A stretch of 64,000 nucleotides of DNA from Aliirhizobium wenxiniae (GCF_019511445.1 NZ_JAEUAN010000014.1:62001-126000); one strand, 5' to 3'; counted from the first letter of the stretch, positions 9,042 to 18,220 are shown. The notes: a model not told the origin generated them from the letters alone. Program-made: numbers and translations.

Positions 9042-9092
9042 GTTCCAAACCTTGGGATTGGGTGTTGTAGGGGGCCGGGTGCATCTCCGGCC

Positions 9093-9971
9093 TCAGCCCT
9101 TTGTGCCGGACATCGCGATGCCCTCGACGATTTTGCGCTGGAAAATCAGGAAGAAGATCAGCGGTGGCAGTGCGGCAAGCAGGTTTGCCGTCATGACAAC
9201 GTCGACCGTCTGATGCGAGTAGGGGGAGTTGAACAGACCGACCACCTGGCCGACGGTGTAGAGCTCCGGATTGGGAGCCACGATAAGCGGCCAGATGAAG
9301 TTGCCCCATGTCTTCATGAAGGTGAGGATCGCCAGCGTCACAAGAGCATTCTTCGACAGGGGCAGCGCGATATAGCGATAGAGCTGAAAGTGGCTGGCAC
9401 CGTCGAGCCTTGCGGCTTCGAGCATTTCCTTCGGCAGGGTCTTCATGAACTGGATCAGCATGAACAGGCCGAAGGCGGATGCAAGGCCGGGAACGACCAG
9501 CCCCTGCATCGTATTCAGCCAGCCGAGTTCGGCGGTGAGCAGATAAGTCGGTATGATGGAGACCGCGGTCGGCACCATGAGCGACAGCATGACGACCGCA
9601 AACATCAGTCGCTTGCCGGGAAAATTGAACAGCGCGAATTCGAAGGCCGCCATCGAGCCGATCAGGAGCACGCCGACAATCGTCAACAGGCTGTAGGCGA
9701 TCGAGACATAGTAGGCCTTCAGGTAATCGGTTTCGCGCATGATCATCATGATCTTGCCGAAACCGGCGCTGAACGACGTCGGGTAAAGCCGCGGATTGAG
9801 TGAAACCGGCGTACCGGGATCCGAAAACACCACGTTGATCATCCACCAGATCGGGAAGACCGCAACGATGGCGACGCAAATGGCGACGATCCATTTGAGC
9901 ACGGCCCAAGGCGAAATCACCAGGGCAATCGACCGGCTGGCAGGTGCTTCGGCGACAGCATCAATGGTCAT
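9093..9971 (-). CDS. Carbohydrate ABC transporter permease (MalG/UgpE type)
   Basis: This 292-residue inner-membrane permease has a first helix at about residues 24-46 and five further helices. The EAA loop is 'LEAARLDGASHFQLYRYIALPL', broken here only by its tail; it docks on the MalK-type ATPase. The C-terminal 'FQRKIVEGIAMSGTKG' is the usual MalG ending ('GLTAGAVKG'). The gene overlaps the upstream permease by 4 nt (ATGA), so translation is coupled. Confidence 0.94.
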   Translation of the reverse strand: MTIDAVAEAPASRSIALVISPWAVLKWIVAICVAIVAVFPIWWMINVVFSDPGTPVSLNPRLYPTSFSAGFGKIMMIMRETDYLKAYYVSIAYSLLTIVGVLLIGSMAAFEFALFNFPGKRLMFAVVMLSLMVPTAVSIIPTYLLTAELGWLNTMQGLVVPGLASAFGLFMLIQFMKTLPKEMLEAARLDGASHFQLYRYIALPLSKNALVTLAILTFMKTWGNFIWPLIVAPNPELYTVGQVVGLFNSPYSHQTVDVVMTANLLAALPPLIFFLIFQRKIVEGIAMSGTKG

Positions 9972-10855
9972 TGATCATAACCCTTCCTGCGAAAGACGAA
10001 CATTGCGGCGGTAAACAGGATGATGATTGCCGTCAGGATGAACCCGTAGGCCGATGCCTGGCCGAATTTGAGCGAGCCAAACCCTCGTCCCATCATGTCC
10101 ATAACCGGGAAAAGCAGAGCATTGGAGCGGCCGCCATAGCTGGCGAATGAAGAGCCGGTAAGCAGCCACGGCACATCGAAGACCTGCAGGGCCGAAATGA
10201 CGCCGTAGGTGGTGACGAAAAAGAGTACCGGATAGAGCATCGGGATGGTCACGTAGCGGACCTGCTGGAGTGGACTTGCCCCGTCCAGGCGGGCGGCCTC
10301 ATAGACATCTTTCGGAATATTTTTCAGTCCGGCAAGGATGATCACCATGTTGAAGCCTGCCGACACCCAGACATCGACCGCTATCAGCGAGTAGAGCATG
10401 GTTCCTGTGTCATTGAGAAAATTCACGGAGGGAAGACCGAACCAGCCGAGCATCATATTCAGCAGGCCGAAGTTCGGCGTGTAGATCCAGCGCCACACGG
10501 TTGCCGCAAGAAATGCCGGAAGAACGACGGGCATGAAGAAGGCGCTGCGGAAGATATTCGACCAAGCGCCCTTGAAGCTGTCGACCAGAAGGGCAAGGCA
10601 GAAGGCAACGAAGATCCCGAGCGGCACGGTGATAAAGATATAGGTCGCCAGATTCCACATCGCCTTGTTGAAATCACGCGAGCCGATGATCCGGCTATAG
10701 TTGTCCAGTCCGACGAAACGGACCGTCGTCGTCGCGTTCCAATCGTGGAAACTGTAGAAGAAGCCGCTTGCGATCGGATAGAGAAAGAAGACGGCGAAAA
10801 GACACATGAATGGCAGAACCATCATGTAATGGGGTATGTATTTCTTGGCGATCAT
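9968..10855 (-). CDS. Carbohydrate ABC transporter permease (MalF/UgpA type)
   Basis: This is a 295-residue permease with six predicted helices. The N-terminal helix and periplasmic start 'FLYPIASGFFYSFHDWN' are typical of CUT1 permeases, and the coupling loop reads 'DVYEAARLDGASPLQQ' near residue 195. It partners the MalG-type protein through a 4-nt overlap. The gap to the binding-protein gene upstream is 67 nt. Confidence 0.94.
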   Translation of the reverse strand: MIAKKYIPHYMMVLPFMCLFAVFFLYPIASGFFYSFHDWNATTTVRFVGLDNYSRIIGSRDFNKAMWNLATYIFITVPLGIFVAFCLALLVDSFKGAWSNIFRSAFFMPVVLPAFLAATVWRWIYTPNFGLLNMMLGWFGLPSVNFLNDTGTMLYSLIAVDVWVSAGFNMVIILAGLKNIPKDVYEAARLDGASPLQQVRYVTIPMLYPVLFFVTTYGVISALQVFDVPWLLTGSSFASYGGRSNALLFPVMDMMGRGFGSLKFGQASAYGFILTAIIILFTAAMFVFRRKGYDQ

Positions 10856-10922
10856 CGGGGCACCTCGCTGAACCAGGCATGGCCGACCCGATGGGACCGG
10901 CCATGTGCTTGAGCAAACCAGA

Positions 10923-12191
10923 TCAGTTGCTGGCGATGCAGTCGTTCAGCTGCTCGACAAGATCTTTGGCGCCTTCGTGGGGCGTCATGTCGCCGTCGGC
11001 GACGGCGGCGGCATTGTCCGTGACGATCGACTTGTAGCAGTTGGGATAAGCGCCGACGAAATAGGGCGGCTGGACTTCGAGTGCGTATTTCACCGCCTCG
11101 ACGGATTTCGCGACAAGGGGCAGCGACGTCACTTCCGGATCAGCCATTGCCGCGGCATTGCCGTTATAGCGTGACAAAAGCTTGGCCCAGCGGAGCATCT
11201 GTTTCTTTTCGGCGACATAGGATGCGAACTGCCAGGCGATATCGGCATTCTTGCCGGGAGCGACAGACAGGATTTCGTAACTCTTTACCCCGCCATGATC
11301 ACCTTCCTTGGCTGCCGGCACAAGCACGAAGTCGTATTTCAGGCCGGAATCCGTTGCTGCCTGCTTATAGGTCGGATCTACCCAGGGGCCGACGACATGA
11401 AATGCAAGCTGGTTGGTGATGAACAGGTCCTTGGTTGCCTGATCGTTACGGCTCGTGCCGCTGGTCAGCGGCGCCATGTCAACGAAGAGCTGAAGTGCCT
11501 TGGCATAGCTTTCGGGTTTGACAAGAGTCTTGTTGGTGGCGAAGTCGATGCCCCAGTCGCTGTCGGGTCCAACAACCGCATAGGTGCTGGCAACCGAGTT
11601 GAACACCTGGGTCTGGTCCGGCATGGCGAACTTGCCGGCAGCCTTCACCTTCTTCATCTGGTCCAACCATTCGGCCCAGTCCTTGGGAGGGGTGGACGTA
11701 TCGATGCCTGCTTCCTGAAGCACTGTAAGATTGCGGAAAAGGATCTCGCCGAAGCCGGTATAGGGCAGGCAATACATGGTGTCCGGCTTCGGCATGCAGC
11801 TTGCGATCGCATCCTTGTCGAACTGGTCGCGGTAGGACTGCGGCATCGCCATCCATTTCGAATAGATGTTGTCCAGCGCGCCGGCTTCGACGAGTTGCGC
11901 GCCGGATGCCAGGCCGTTCATGAACACATCCGGGAGATTGCCGCTGGCAGCACCGGTTACCTGACCTGTCGTCAGATCATCGTCACCCTTGCCCGATATG
12001 CTGATCTTGACGCCCGGATGAGCCGCTTCGAATTCTGCAATGAATTCCTGCTGGAGCTTGAGAGCTTCGCCCTGGGCGAAGTCGGAATAAACCCAATATT
12101 GCAATGTCACCGGTGTCTGCGCACTGGCAGTAGTGGCAGCAAGGGAAATCGCGAAAAAACTACACCCTGCGAGAAGTCGTACGGCACGCAT
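10923..12191 (-). CDS. Sugar-binding protein, SBP family 1
   Basis: This 422-residue periplasmic protein captures the sugar for the CUT1 transporter. The signal peptide covers about residues 1-24 ('LAATTASA' before the cut). The mature start 'VTLQYWVYSDFAQGEAL' and the 'VAPGKNADIAWQFASYV' region near the C-terminus follow the SBP_bac_1 pattern. It is the first gene of the six-gene operon that runs down to 5909, after a 220-nt gap from the ROK regulator gene on the same strand. Confidence 0.93.
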   Translation of the reverse strand: MRAVRLLAGCSFFAISLAATTASAQTPVTLQYWVYSDFAQGEALKLQQEFIAEFEAAHPGVKISISGKGDDDLTTGQVTGAASGNLPDVFMNGLASGAQLVEAGALDNIYSKWMAMPQSYRDQFDKDAIASCMPKPDTMYCLPYTGFGEILFRNLTVLQEAGIDTSTPPKDWAEWLDQMKKVKAAGKFAMPDQTQVFNSVASTYAVVGPDSDWGIDFATNKTLVKPESYAKALQLFVDMAPLTSGTSRNDQATKDLFITNQLAFHVVGPWVDPTYKQAATDSGLKYDFVLVPAAKEGDHGGVKSYEILSVAPGKNADIAWQFASYVAEKKQMLRWAKLLSRYNGNAAAMADPEVTSLPLVAKSVEAVKYALEVQPPYFVGAYPNCYKSIVTDNAAAVADGDMTPHEGAKDLVEQLNDCIASN

Positions 12192-12287
12192 AGTTACCCT
12201 CCGAATAAGGCTGATTTTGCTGTTCCAGGTTCGGGATGCGTCGCGAAAGCCGAGACGTCCCGTTTGTTCTCTTGATTATGTTACGTA

Positions 12288-12353
12288 GCCTAACAAACAA
12301 ATCCAGATGCGCAATTGCTTTTTTGCCAAAAAGGTCAAATAGGCGTGTTAGGC
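12288..12353. promoter_or_regulatory. Inverted repeat upstream of the sugar operon
   Basis: GCCTAACA (12288-12295) and its exact reverse complement TGTTAGGC (12346-12353) bracket an AT-rich stretch between the ROK gene and the binding-protein gene. Two spaced, oppositely oriented sites are a common arrangement for dimeric ROK repressors that loop DNA. The binding assignment is inference. Confidence 0.35.
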
Positions 12354-12411
12354 CGCGCAACACCTATCTTGCGGGCCATATTGATCAGACCAGATTGGTT
12401 GTCGCTGGTGG

Positions 12412-13581
12412 CTATTCGGCGCCCAGAATCAGATTGCAGGCATGTTCTGCCGCGAGCTTTTCTATGCCGAGCACTGTCGCATCAGCCCCGAGCGTGCTCG
12501 ATTGGATCTCTGTCGGGTAACTGAGACGGTTTGCCATATCGCGGACATGTGGAAGAATGAGCGGACTTGTGCCGATGCCACCGCCCAGGACGACGAGACC
12601 TGGATCGACAATGCTCACGCAGGTCGCAACGACAGCGCCGATATCCCGGGCATGCCGCTCGACTGCAGCATTGGCTGCCTCATGTCCGTCTCTGGCCAAT
12701 GTGAGCAAGTGTGCCGTATCTTGCGGCGGCGTCCCCGCATTCGCAGGCCAGGCTTGGTGAACGCGCGCCATCAGCGCCTCGGTGCCGAGATAGTATTCAA
12801 GCTCGGCTGCGTTGGCAGGCAGCGCGTTCGGCCCAAATGGAAATGCGATGTGGCTGATTTCGCCCGCGGCGCCGTTTCTGCCCTGCAAAAGCTGGCCGCG
12901 TAACACGATGCCCATGCCGATTTTCAGGCCCACCTGAACATAGGCAAAGTCCTGTCTTCCTTGCGCCACGCCGTGGCTGTGCTCGGCAATCGCAGCGCAA
13001 TTGACGTTGTTTTCAAGAACAACAGGAACATCCGCAGGCGGAGTAAAGTGGCTGAATATCTGCTCCTGCCGCGTGGTTCTGGCATCGCCATCGTCATTGA
13101 CGACGCGTGACGGCAGGGCAATCCCGATCGCGCGGAGCGGACCCCATGCCGCCTCCGTCAACTGGCGGGAGGCCTCGATTTCCTCGGCGACCGCGACACT
13201 GATCTCATCTCCGAGATACCGCTGGCTCGATGATAGCCGATAAGTGCGGTGGTGGAGCAGGCGCCGGTCGAGCGTCGACACGCGCAGGCGAATATGTGTT
13301 GAACCCGCGTCGACGGAAATGATGTGACCAACTTTCTCCCCAAGGCGGTACATCGCGGCCTTGCGGCCGACGGCGCCCTGGATTTCCCCGATCTTCTCCA
13401 CATAGCCGAACCGGTCAAGTTCAGCCATGGACGACGACATCGTTGGGCGCGAAAGGCCCAATGCCTCGCAGAGTTGCGGACGAGTCGCCTGCCCTTCGGA
13501 AAACAGCATGCGAAAGACCGCGCGTGCGCTCGAGGTGAAGCCACTTCGACTGATCTGGCCGGATGTTCCCGCGACTTTCAA
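12412..13581 (-). CDS. ROK family transcriptional regulator
   Basis: This 389-residue protein has an N-terminal winged helix ('QLCEALGLSRPTMSSSMAEL', residues about 35-55) fused to a sugar-kinase-fold ROK domain ('IISVDAGSTHIRLRVS' near residue 88). The zinc-binding cysteine motif of classical ROK proteins (CGxxGC) is absent: the equivalent stretch reads 'PFGPNALPANAAELEYYLG'. It therefore probably binds its sugar effector without that zinc site. The gene lies upstream of the sugar ABC operon on the same strand and is its likely local regulator; the aldolase gene at 13669 is divergent from it. Confidence 0.9.
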   Translation of the reverse strand: MKVAGTSGQISRSGFTSSARAVFRMLFSEGQATRPQLCEALGLSRPTMSSSMAELDRFGYVEKIGEIQGAVGRKAAMYRLGEKVGHIISVDAGSTHIRLRVSTLDRRLLHHRTYRLSSSQRYLGDEISVAVAEEIEASRQLTEAAWGPLRAIGIALPSRVVNDDGDARTTRQEQIFSHFTPPADVPVVLENNVNCAAIAEHSHGVAQGRQDFAYVQVGLKIGMGIVLRGQLLQGRNGAAGEISHIAFPFGPNALPANAAELEYYLGTEALMARVHQAWPANAGTPPQDTAHLLTLARDGHEAANAAVERHARDIGAVVATCVSIVDPGLVVLGGGIGTSPLILPHVRDMANRLSYPTEIQSSTLGADATVLGIEKLAAEHACNLILGAE

Positions 13582-13668
13582 CGTTTGCCTTTCGATAAAG
13601 TAAAGCTGCTTGACAAATAGCTACACGATCAGCTTGCTTATGGCAATTCAACCATTTTGGGCGTGCAC

Positions 13669-14817
13669 ATGACACAGGCGGTAGAGCAAATCGAGGTAGG
13701 TTATGACGTACCTGCAATGATAGGTGATCGGATCGAGGATATCGAGACTCCGGCGCTGATCATTGATCTTGATGCCTTCGAGCGAAATTGCACGAGAATG
13801 CGCGATTATACCGAGGCTATGGGGGTCAGGCTTCGCGCCCATGCCAAGACCCATAAATCAGCGGACATTGCCCGCCATCAGATGGCTCACGGGGGTGCTT
13901 GCGGAATATGCTGCCAGAAAGTGTCAGAGGCCGAAGCCCTGATCAGATCAGGCGTTACCGATATCCTGATTGCAAACGAAGTGAGTGGCCGACGCAAGGT
14001 CGAGCGGCTGGCGCGGCTGGCGAAAAAGGCACGAATTCTTGTCTGCGTCGACAATGCCGAAAATGTCGAAGAACTGTCGGCCGCTGCCGTCGCCAATGAT
14101 GTGACGATTGAGGTGCTGGTCGAGATCGATTGTGGTGCACGGCGCTGCGGTACGCAGCCGGGCGAACCCGCGCTGGAGTTAGCCCGAAAGGTATCCGTAG
14201 CCGAAAGGCTCGTGTTCGCCGGTTTGCAGGCCTATAACGGCCCAGCCCAGCATATCGAGGACCCGATCAATCGGCGGGCTGCGATCGAACGTTCGACGGA
14301 ACTCGCGCGCAAGACGATCGAGCTTCTCAGTGCCAATGGCATTGAATGCGATATCGTCGGTGGTGCGGGAACCGGGAGCCATTACCTGGAAGGTAAGTCC
14401 GGCATCTATAACGAGTTACAGGCCGGATCCTACATATTCATGGATGCCCATTATGGCCGCGTTCGAGGCGAAAACAATATGCAGGTCGGCGGTTTCGAGC
14501 ATGCTCTATTTGTGCTAACGTCGATCATGAGCAAGCCCGAACCGGGGCGCGCCGTCTGCGATGCAGGTTTGAAAGCTCATTCCATCGACAGCGGGCTTCC
14601 GATCGTGTTCGAGGTGCCCGATCTGGCCTATGTTTCGGCTTCCGACGAACACGGTGTGATTGAGGATCCCGGCCATCGCCTGAAGTTGAACTCGAAGCTA
14701 AGGCTAATCCCTGGTCACTGCGATCCCACATGTAATCTTTACGATTGGTTCGTCGGTGTTCGGCACGATAGGGTGGAAACACTCTGGCCGGTGACCGCAC
14801 GTGGCAAGGTTTACTAG
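13669..14817 (+). CDS. bhcC: 3-hydroxy-D-aspartate aldolase (D-threonine aldolase / DSD1 family)
   Basis: This 382-residue protein is a fold-type III PLP enzyme that cleaves beta-hydroxy-D-amino acids; the closest type I recall is BhcC, which makes glyoxylate and glycine from erythro-3-hydroxyaspartate. Seen in the sequence: opening 'VGYDVPAM', PLP lysine motif 'RAHAKTHKS' (Lys60), 'GICCQKVSEAEA', 'GIYNELQAGSY' with 'FMDAHYGR', and the divalent-metal motif 'PGHCDPTCNLYDW' followed by an ending close to 'TLWPVTARGKVY'. Upstream in-frame TTG (13657) and GTG (13663) starts are possible. The other beta-hydroxyaspartate cycle genes (bhcA, bhcB, bhcD) are not adjacent, so this copy is an orphan. 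It is divergent from the ROK gene. Confidence 0.85.
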   Translation: MTQAVEQIEVGYDVPAMIGDRIEDIETPALIIDLDAFERNCTRMRDYTEAMGVRLRAHAKTHKSADIARHQMAHGGACGICCQKVSEAEALIRSGVTDILIANEVSGRRKVERLARLAKKARILVCVDNAENVEELSAAAVANDVTIEVLVEIDCGARRCGTQPGEPALELARKVSVAERLVFAGLQAYNGPAQHIEDPINRRAAIERSTELARKTIELLSANGIECDIVGGAGTGSHYLEGKSGIYNELQAGSYIFMDAHYGRVRGENNMQVGGFEHALFVLTSIMSKPEPGRAVCDAGLKAHSIDSGLPIVFEVPDLAYVSASDEHGVIEDPGHRLKLNSKLRLIPGHCDPTCNLYDWFVGVRHDRVETLWPVTARGKVY

Positions 14818-14907
14818 CTGCATCCGGTAGCTCGTAGCTGCTGCTGGACGGTCCTCCTCCCATCGAGAGCGCAAAAGAGCCGCGAGCGGATAATGGCAGC
14901 ATAAGAT

Positions 14908-15396
14908 TTGTCGTATCTCATCAAAAGCTCATTGATAGGAGTGGTTCTCGCTTGCCCGGCATTAGCTTGCCCCACTATTTCGGTGGGCAAGTACTTCTAT
15001 CAGGATCTCAGCGGAGACGGCGAACGGCTGAACGGAGCGAAATCATACATAGTCACTTTCGCCAAGGACGCCACGCCGCCCGTCGAAGGCCTCTGGTCTT
15101 TGACGCTTTACCACGACAAGCACTTCTTCGTCCCGAACGAACTCTCCCGGTTTTTTCTTGCCACCAAGAACAAGGGCATGAAGACGAACCCCGACGGGTC
15201 GCTGACCATCTATGTCCAGGAGAGGTCCCCAGGCAAAGAGAACGAGGCCAATTGGCCTCCGGCGCCGAATGGGGATTTTTCACTCTACCTGCGGGCTTAC
15301 TGGCCGAAGACTCAAACTGTCGACGGTTCGTGGACGCCGCCGCCCGTAGTCGTGGTACGGCCTGTGAGGGCGGTGCGTGACCGCTGGCCTCGATGA
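14908..15396 (+). pseudogene. Remnant of a DUF1254/DUF1214 protein (C-terminal DUF1214 part only)
   Basis: The last 130 codons of this stretch match the C-terminal DUF1214 domain: 'DGERLNGAKSYIVTFAKD', 'PPVEGLWSLTLYHD', 'NPDGSLTIYVQE', 'NWPPAPNGDFSLYLRAYWP' and 'DGSWTPPPVVVV'. Intact members are roughly 350-480 residues and begin with a DUF1254 domain that is missing here. The first 25 codons do not resemble the family, so the gene was cut near 14985. It lies 165 nt from the first IS110-family transposase gene, in a zone of rearrangement. Confidence 0.75.
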
Positions 15397-15560
15397 GATC
15401 CGCGAAACGAGGAGCTGAATCACATCCACGCACTTTGGAGTGCACTGAGGTTGGCGGCTTCGCTCGTTCCGGAATTTCGTCCCATGGCTTCATCGTTTGC
15501 TGTTGCACCTTGCATCTGTCGGCCGACGCCGGTCAGATCAGTTATAAGTCCTGATACTCT

Positions 15561-16601
15561 TCAGATTGCCGCTAAATTTTGGGATGGTTCCAGAGGGGCG
15601 TAGATTCCGCCCTTATTCAAGAGGGCCCAGATGATGCGAGCCATTTTGTTGGCCAACGCGACAGCGGCCACCTTAAATGGACGTCTGGCAAGCAGCGCTT
15701 TTAACCAAGGTCGTGCCTCTTCATCGTTCCGGGCAATCCGCAGAACGGCTGTCGCTCCGAGGACCAGGAGAACACGGAGTTCGGGATTCCCCATTTTCGA
15801 TATTCTACCCAATCGCTCTTTGCCTCCGCTGGAATGAGGCCTGGGGGTCAGTCCCACCCAAGCGGCGAAGTGCCGCCCGGACTTAAACCCGCCGGGATCC
15901 GGAACCACGGCTTTGATCGTCGCTGCGGTTATGGCACCAACCCCGGGGATTGTTGTCAGTCGACGCATGCTCTCATCGCGCTTCGATTCCGTAACGATTG
16001 TACGCTCGAGCACGCCGATCTGAATGGCCAAGGCGTCGATCTGATCGACAATAGCTGTGAGGGCGAATCGTGCCGCTGTGGGTAGTCGGGTATCTTCAGC
16101 TTCCCGAACGATGGTCATCAGTGCCGCTACGTTGGCAAGGCCACCGGCCGCGATGATGCCCAGTTCGGCCAGATGTGCTCGTAGGGCATTAACCGATTGC
16201 GTTCTCTGCTGCACCAGAAGAGCACGGGTCTTCAGGACCATCGCATCCGCTTGCTGCTCGGCGGTCTTGATGGGGACGAAGCGCATGGTCTTGCGGATCA
16301 CCGCTTCGCTGATGGCTTCCGCATCGGCCGCGTCCGTCTTGCCGCGCTTGACGAAAGGTTTGACATAAGCCGGCGGAATGAGACGCACATCATGACCAAG
16401 TTGAGCAATCTCCCGCGCCCAATAGTGCGCGCCACCACATGCCTCCATGCCAACCATGCACGGAGGCAGTCTTTCGAAGAAGCGCAGCACTTCCGTGCGC
16501 CGCAGTTTCCGATTGAACAGGGCCGAACCTTCATTGTCGGCACCGTGAACTTGGAAGACGTGTTTGGCTAAATCCAGCCCGATTGTGCTAACTTGCTTCA
16601 T
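15561..16601 (-). CDS. IS110 family transposase (element 1)
   Basis: This 346-residue DEDD recombinase starts 'MKQVSTIGLDLAKHVFQVH' with the first catalytic Asp at residue 9; the RuvC-like domain continues with 'VGMEACGGAHYWAREI' and 'VKRGKTDAADAEAI'. The C-terminal transposase_20 domain has 'LTTIPGVGAITAATI', 'FAAWVGLTPRPHSSGGKERL' (containing the serine region) and 'KMGNPELRVLLV'. Length is normal and no break is visible. The ATG at 16601 is preferred over an in-frame start 39 nt upstream because it matches the family N-terminus. Confidence 0.93.
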   Translation of the reverse strand: MKQVSTIGLDLAKHVFQVHGADNEGSALFNRKLRRTEVLRFFERLPPCMVGMEACGGAHYWAREIAQLGHDVRLIPPAYVKPFVKRGKTDAADAEAISEAVIRKTMRFVPIKTAEQQADAMVLKTRALLVQQRTQSVNALRAHLAELGIIAAGGLANVAALMTIVREAEDTRLPTAARFALTAIVDQIDALAIQIGVLERTIVTESKRDESMRRLTTIPGVGAITAATIKAVVPDPGGFKSGRHFAAWVGLTPRPHSSGGKERLGRISKMGNPELRVLLVLGATAVLRIARNDEEARPWLKALLARRPFKVAAVALANKMARIIWALLNKGGIYAPLEPSQNLAAI

Positions 16602-16676
16602 GGAACGGTCCCTCCTTTGTGGCGTTCGAGCAACGACCACGTTTTAGCACTAGATGCTGTCGGAGCGGGCCGTTCC
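16602..16676. other. Structured non-coding leader of IS110 element 1, candidate guide (bridge) RNA region
   Basis: Immediately upstream of the transposase start, GGAACGGTCC (16602-16611) pairs with GGGCCGTTCC (16667-16676), nine of ten positions plus one G-T, across a 55-nt loop. IS110-family elements are known to transcribe a structured guide RNA from a non-coding end; in IS110-group members it lies upstream of the transposase gene. The pairing is seen; the RNA function is inference. Confidence 0.3.
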
Positions 16677-16879
16677 ACCTCATCACATACGGTCGCCGCT
16701 CTCACGCGGCTGCACCATTATCCCGCTTTCGACGGGTACGGGCTCAGGAGAACGGGACCAAACTCAAGATCGGCGTTTCAAGGCCAAAAGGATTCCCGGT
16801 TCGTCCACCTGGGTCCGTCAGGGCTGATCAGGCCCTGAGGATTAGAACTGTGTTTCGCAGTTTGTCATTCAGGCGGCTT

Positions 16880-18034
16880 TCATGATTGCACCTTCGATGA
16901 CGAGCCGAAGCTCACATACTTCCACAGGGCCACTAGCAGCTTACGCGCGAGCGCAACGATCATCGGCGTCTTTAAGCGGCCGGCGTTCCGCGCGATGCGT
17001 TCCTTAAACCATAGCGTTAAGGTCGATCTCGGTTGGTGGCGCAGCCATAGCCAGGCGAGTTCGACCATCGTTGCCCGCAATCGCGGATTTCCCGCTTTCG
17101 AGACCCCTTGTTCGCGATTGACGTTGCCGCTTTGCCAAGGGGAGGGCGCAAGGCCCGCATAGGATGCGATTTGTCGCCGATTGTCGAAGTGTCGGAACAA
17201 GCCTTCCGTGTAAAGTATCGTAGCGAACTCTGGGCCTATTCCTTTGATGCCTAAAAGCGCGGTCGCCTCTTTCGGCGTTTCCGGCGTATCCTGAACGATC
17301 AAGGCATCTCGCTCGGCTTCAACAGCCTTGATTTGTGTGAGCAACAATTCGAGACGATCGAGTTCTCTGCAGATTTCCGCTTTCAAATGCTTTGAGAGCG
17401 GCCGACCATCGCCAGTCCGAAGTTTTTCCAGACGTTGGCGGCGATCTCCATTGACAGGTTGGTAATCCCGAATCCCTTGCGTGTAGAGCAGCCCCTTTAT
17501 GCGGTTGACGTGGAAGACACGTTCCGCAATCAGAGTTTTCCGCTCCCGTCCAATCCGTCGATTGTCGTCTTCCTCGGGTGAAAGAAGTTTGACCATTGAG
17601 CACGCGCGAGGCTCGCCACGTTTCCATGCCATCAATGCGCGGATCAGTGTTTCGCCGTCGATGCGGTCGGTCTTCGCCCGGCGGTGCCGGCGCGGCATGG
17701 TAATTGATGCGGCCTCTACAATGTGGCCCTCGATCCAAGCTTCCTTGCTGAGCACTCGTCCCAGCCAAGAGCCGTCCAGTCCGGCCTCCTGTATCACTAC
17801 CAGTGGGTAAAGTATGTTCTTTCGTCGAACGGCTTTCTGACGAAGCGCTGCAAAGCATGCGAACAAGCCGGCAATATCCCCTCCAATAACGGAGTGGCGG
17901 GACATCTTCTCGCTGCTTGGCGACAGAGCTGTCACCAGCCACGTCGATTCACTCAATTCCAACGAGACGAAAATTGCGCCAAGATCGACGGGGGTAGCGG
18001 TCTGTGCTTGAGTTGGATCTGCTGTCATCGGCAT
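16880..18034 (-). CDS. IS110 family transposase (element 2, divergent type)
   Basis: This is a 384-residue transposase of a different IS110 lineage. The N-terminal DEDD domain is recognisable ('AIFVSLELSESTWLVTAL', 'VVIQEAGLDGSWLGRVL', 'RRAKTDRIDGETLIRALMAW'). The C-terminal transposase_20 domain shows 'ATALLGIKGIGPEFATILY', 'ASYAGLAPSPWQSGNVNREQ' and 'SKAGNPRLRATMVELAW'. It appears intact. It begins about 107 nt upstream of the first vapBC promoter element, so its insertion may have brought or disturbed that module. Confidence 0.92.
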   Translation of the reverse strand: MPMTADPTQAQTATPVDLGAIFVSLELSESTWLVTALSPSSEKMSRHSVIGGDIAGLFACFAALRQKAVRRKNILYPLVVIQEAGLDGSWLGRVLSKEAWIEGHIVEAASITMPRRHRRAKTDRIDGETLIRALMAWKRGEPRACSMVKLLSPEEDDNRRIGRERKTLIAERVFHVNRIKGLLYTQGIRDYQPVNGDRRQRLEKLRTGDGRPLSKHLKAEICRELDRLELLLTQIKAVEAERDALIVQDTPETPKEATALLGIKGIGPEFATILYTEGLFRHFDNRRQIASYAGLAPSPWQSGNVNREQGVSKAGNPRLRATMVELAWLWLRHQPRSTLTLWFKERIARNAGRLKTPMIVALARKLLVALWKYVSFGSSSKVQS

Positions 18035-18143
18035 GATTGGCCTCCAGAGAGTTTTCTAGCGACCTCACTCTGCCACGGTGCAGGCCGCTACTCACCCCTG
18101 ATGGGATCTCAAGAGCTTCAACGCAAGCCTATCGAGTGTCGAT

Positions 18144-18196
18144 GTATATCCCATTGACATATCCTTGGCTGCGCATTAGCTTTCGGTATATCCCAT
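18144..18196 (+). promoter_or_regulatory. vapBC promoter with 11-bp direct-repeat operator
   Basis: GTATATCCCAT occurs exactly twice, at 18144-18154 and 18186-18196, 42 bp apart (four helical turns). A TTGACA (18154-18159) and TAGCTT (18177-18182) with 17-bp spacing sit between them, so the repeats overlap the -35 box and the start point. This is the layout expected for autorepression by the VapB-VapC complex. Repeats and boxes are seen; binding is inferred. Confidence 0.6.
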
Positions 18197-18220
18197 CTGT
18201 AGATGCCAGAGGAGTAAGTT

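Larger units (their letters stand above)
15561..18034 (-). mobile_element. Two adjacent IS110-family elements (ends not resolved)
   Basis: Two unrelated IS110-family transposase genes lie head to tail on the minus strand, 278 nt apart. IS110 elements lack long terminal inverted repeats, so the exact ends cannot be set by eye. The non-coding gaps (15397-15560, 16602-16879 and 18035-18140) should hold the element ends and their guide-RNA regions. The interval given covers only the coding extent. Confidence 0.7.

Noticed and set aside
9028..9909. A 293-codon frame overlapping the MalG-type permease on the same strand in another frame
   Set aside because: The product is Arg/His-rich with no membrane segments, while the other frame gives a complete permease with the EAA loop.
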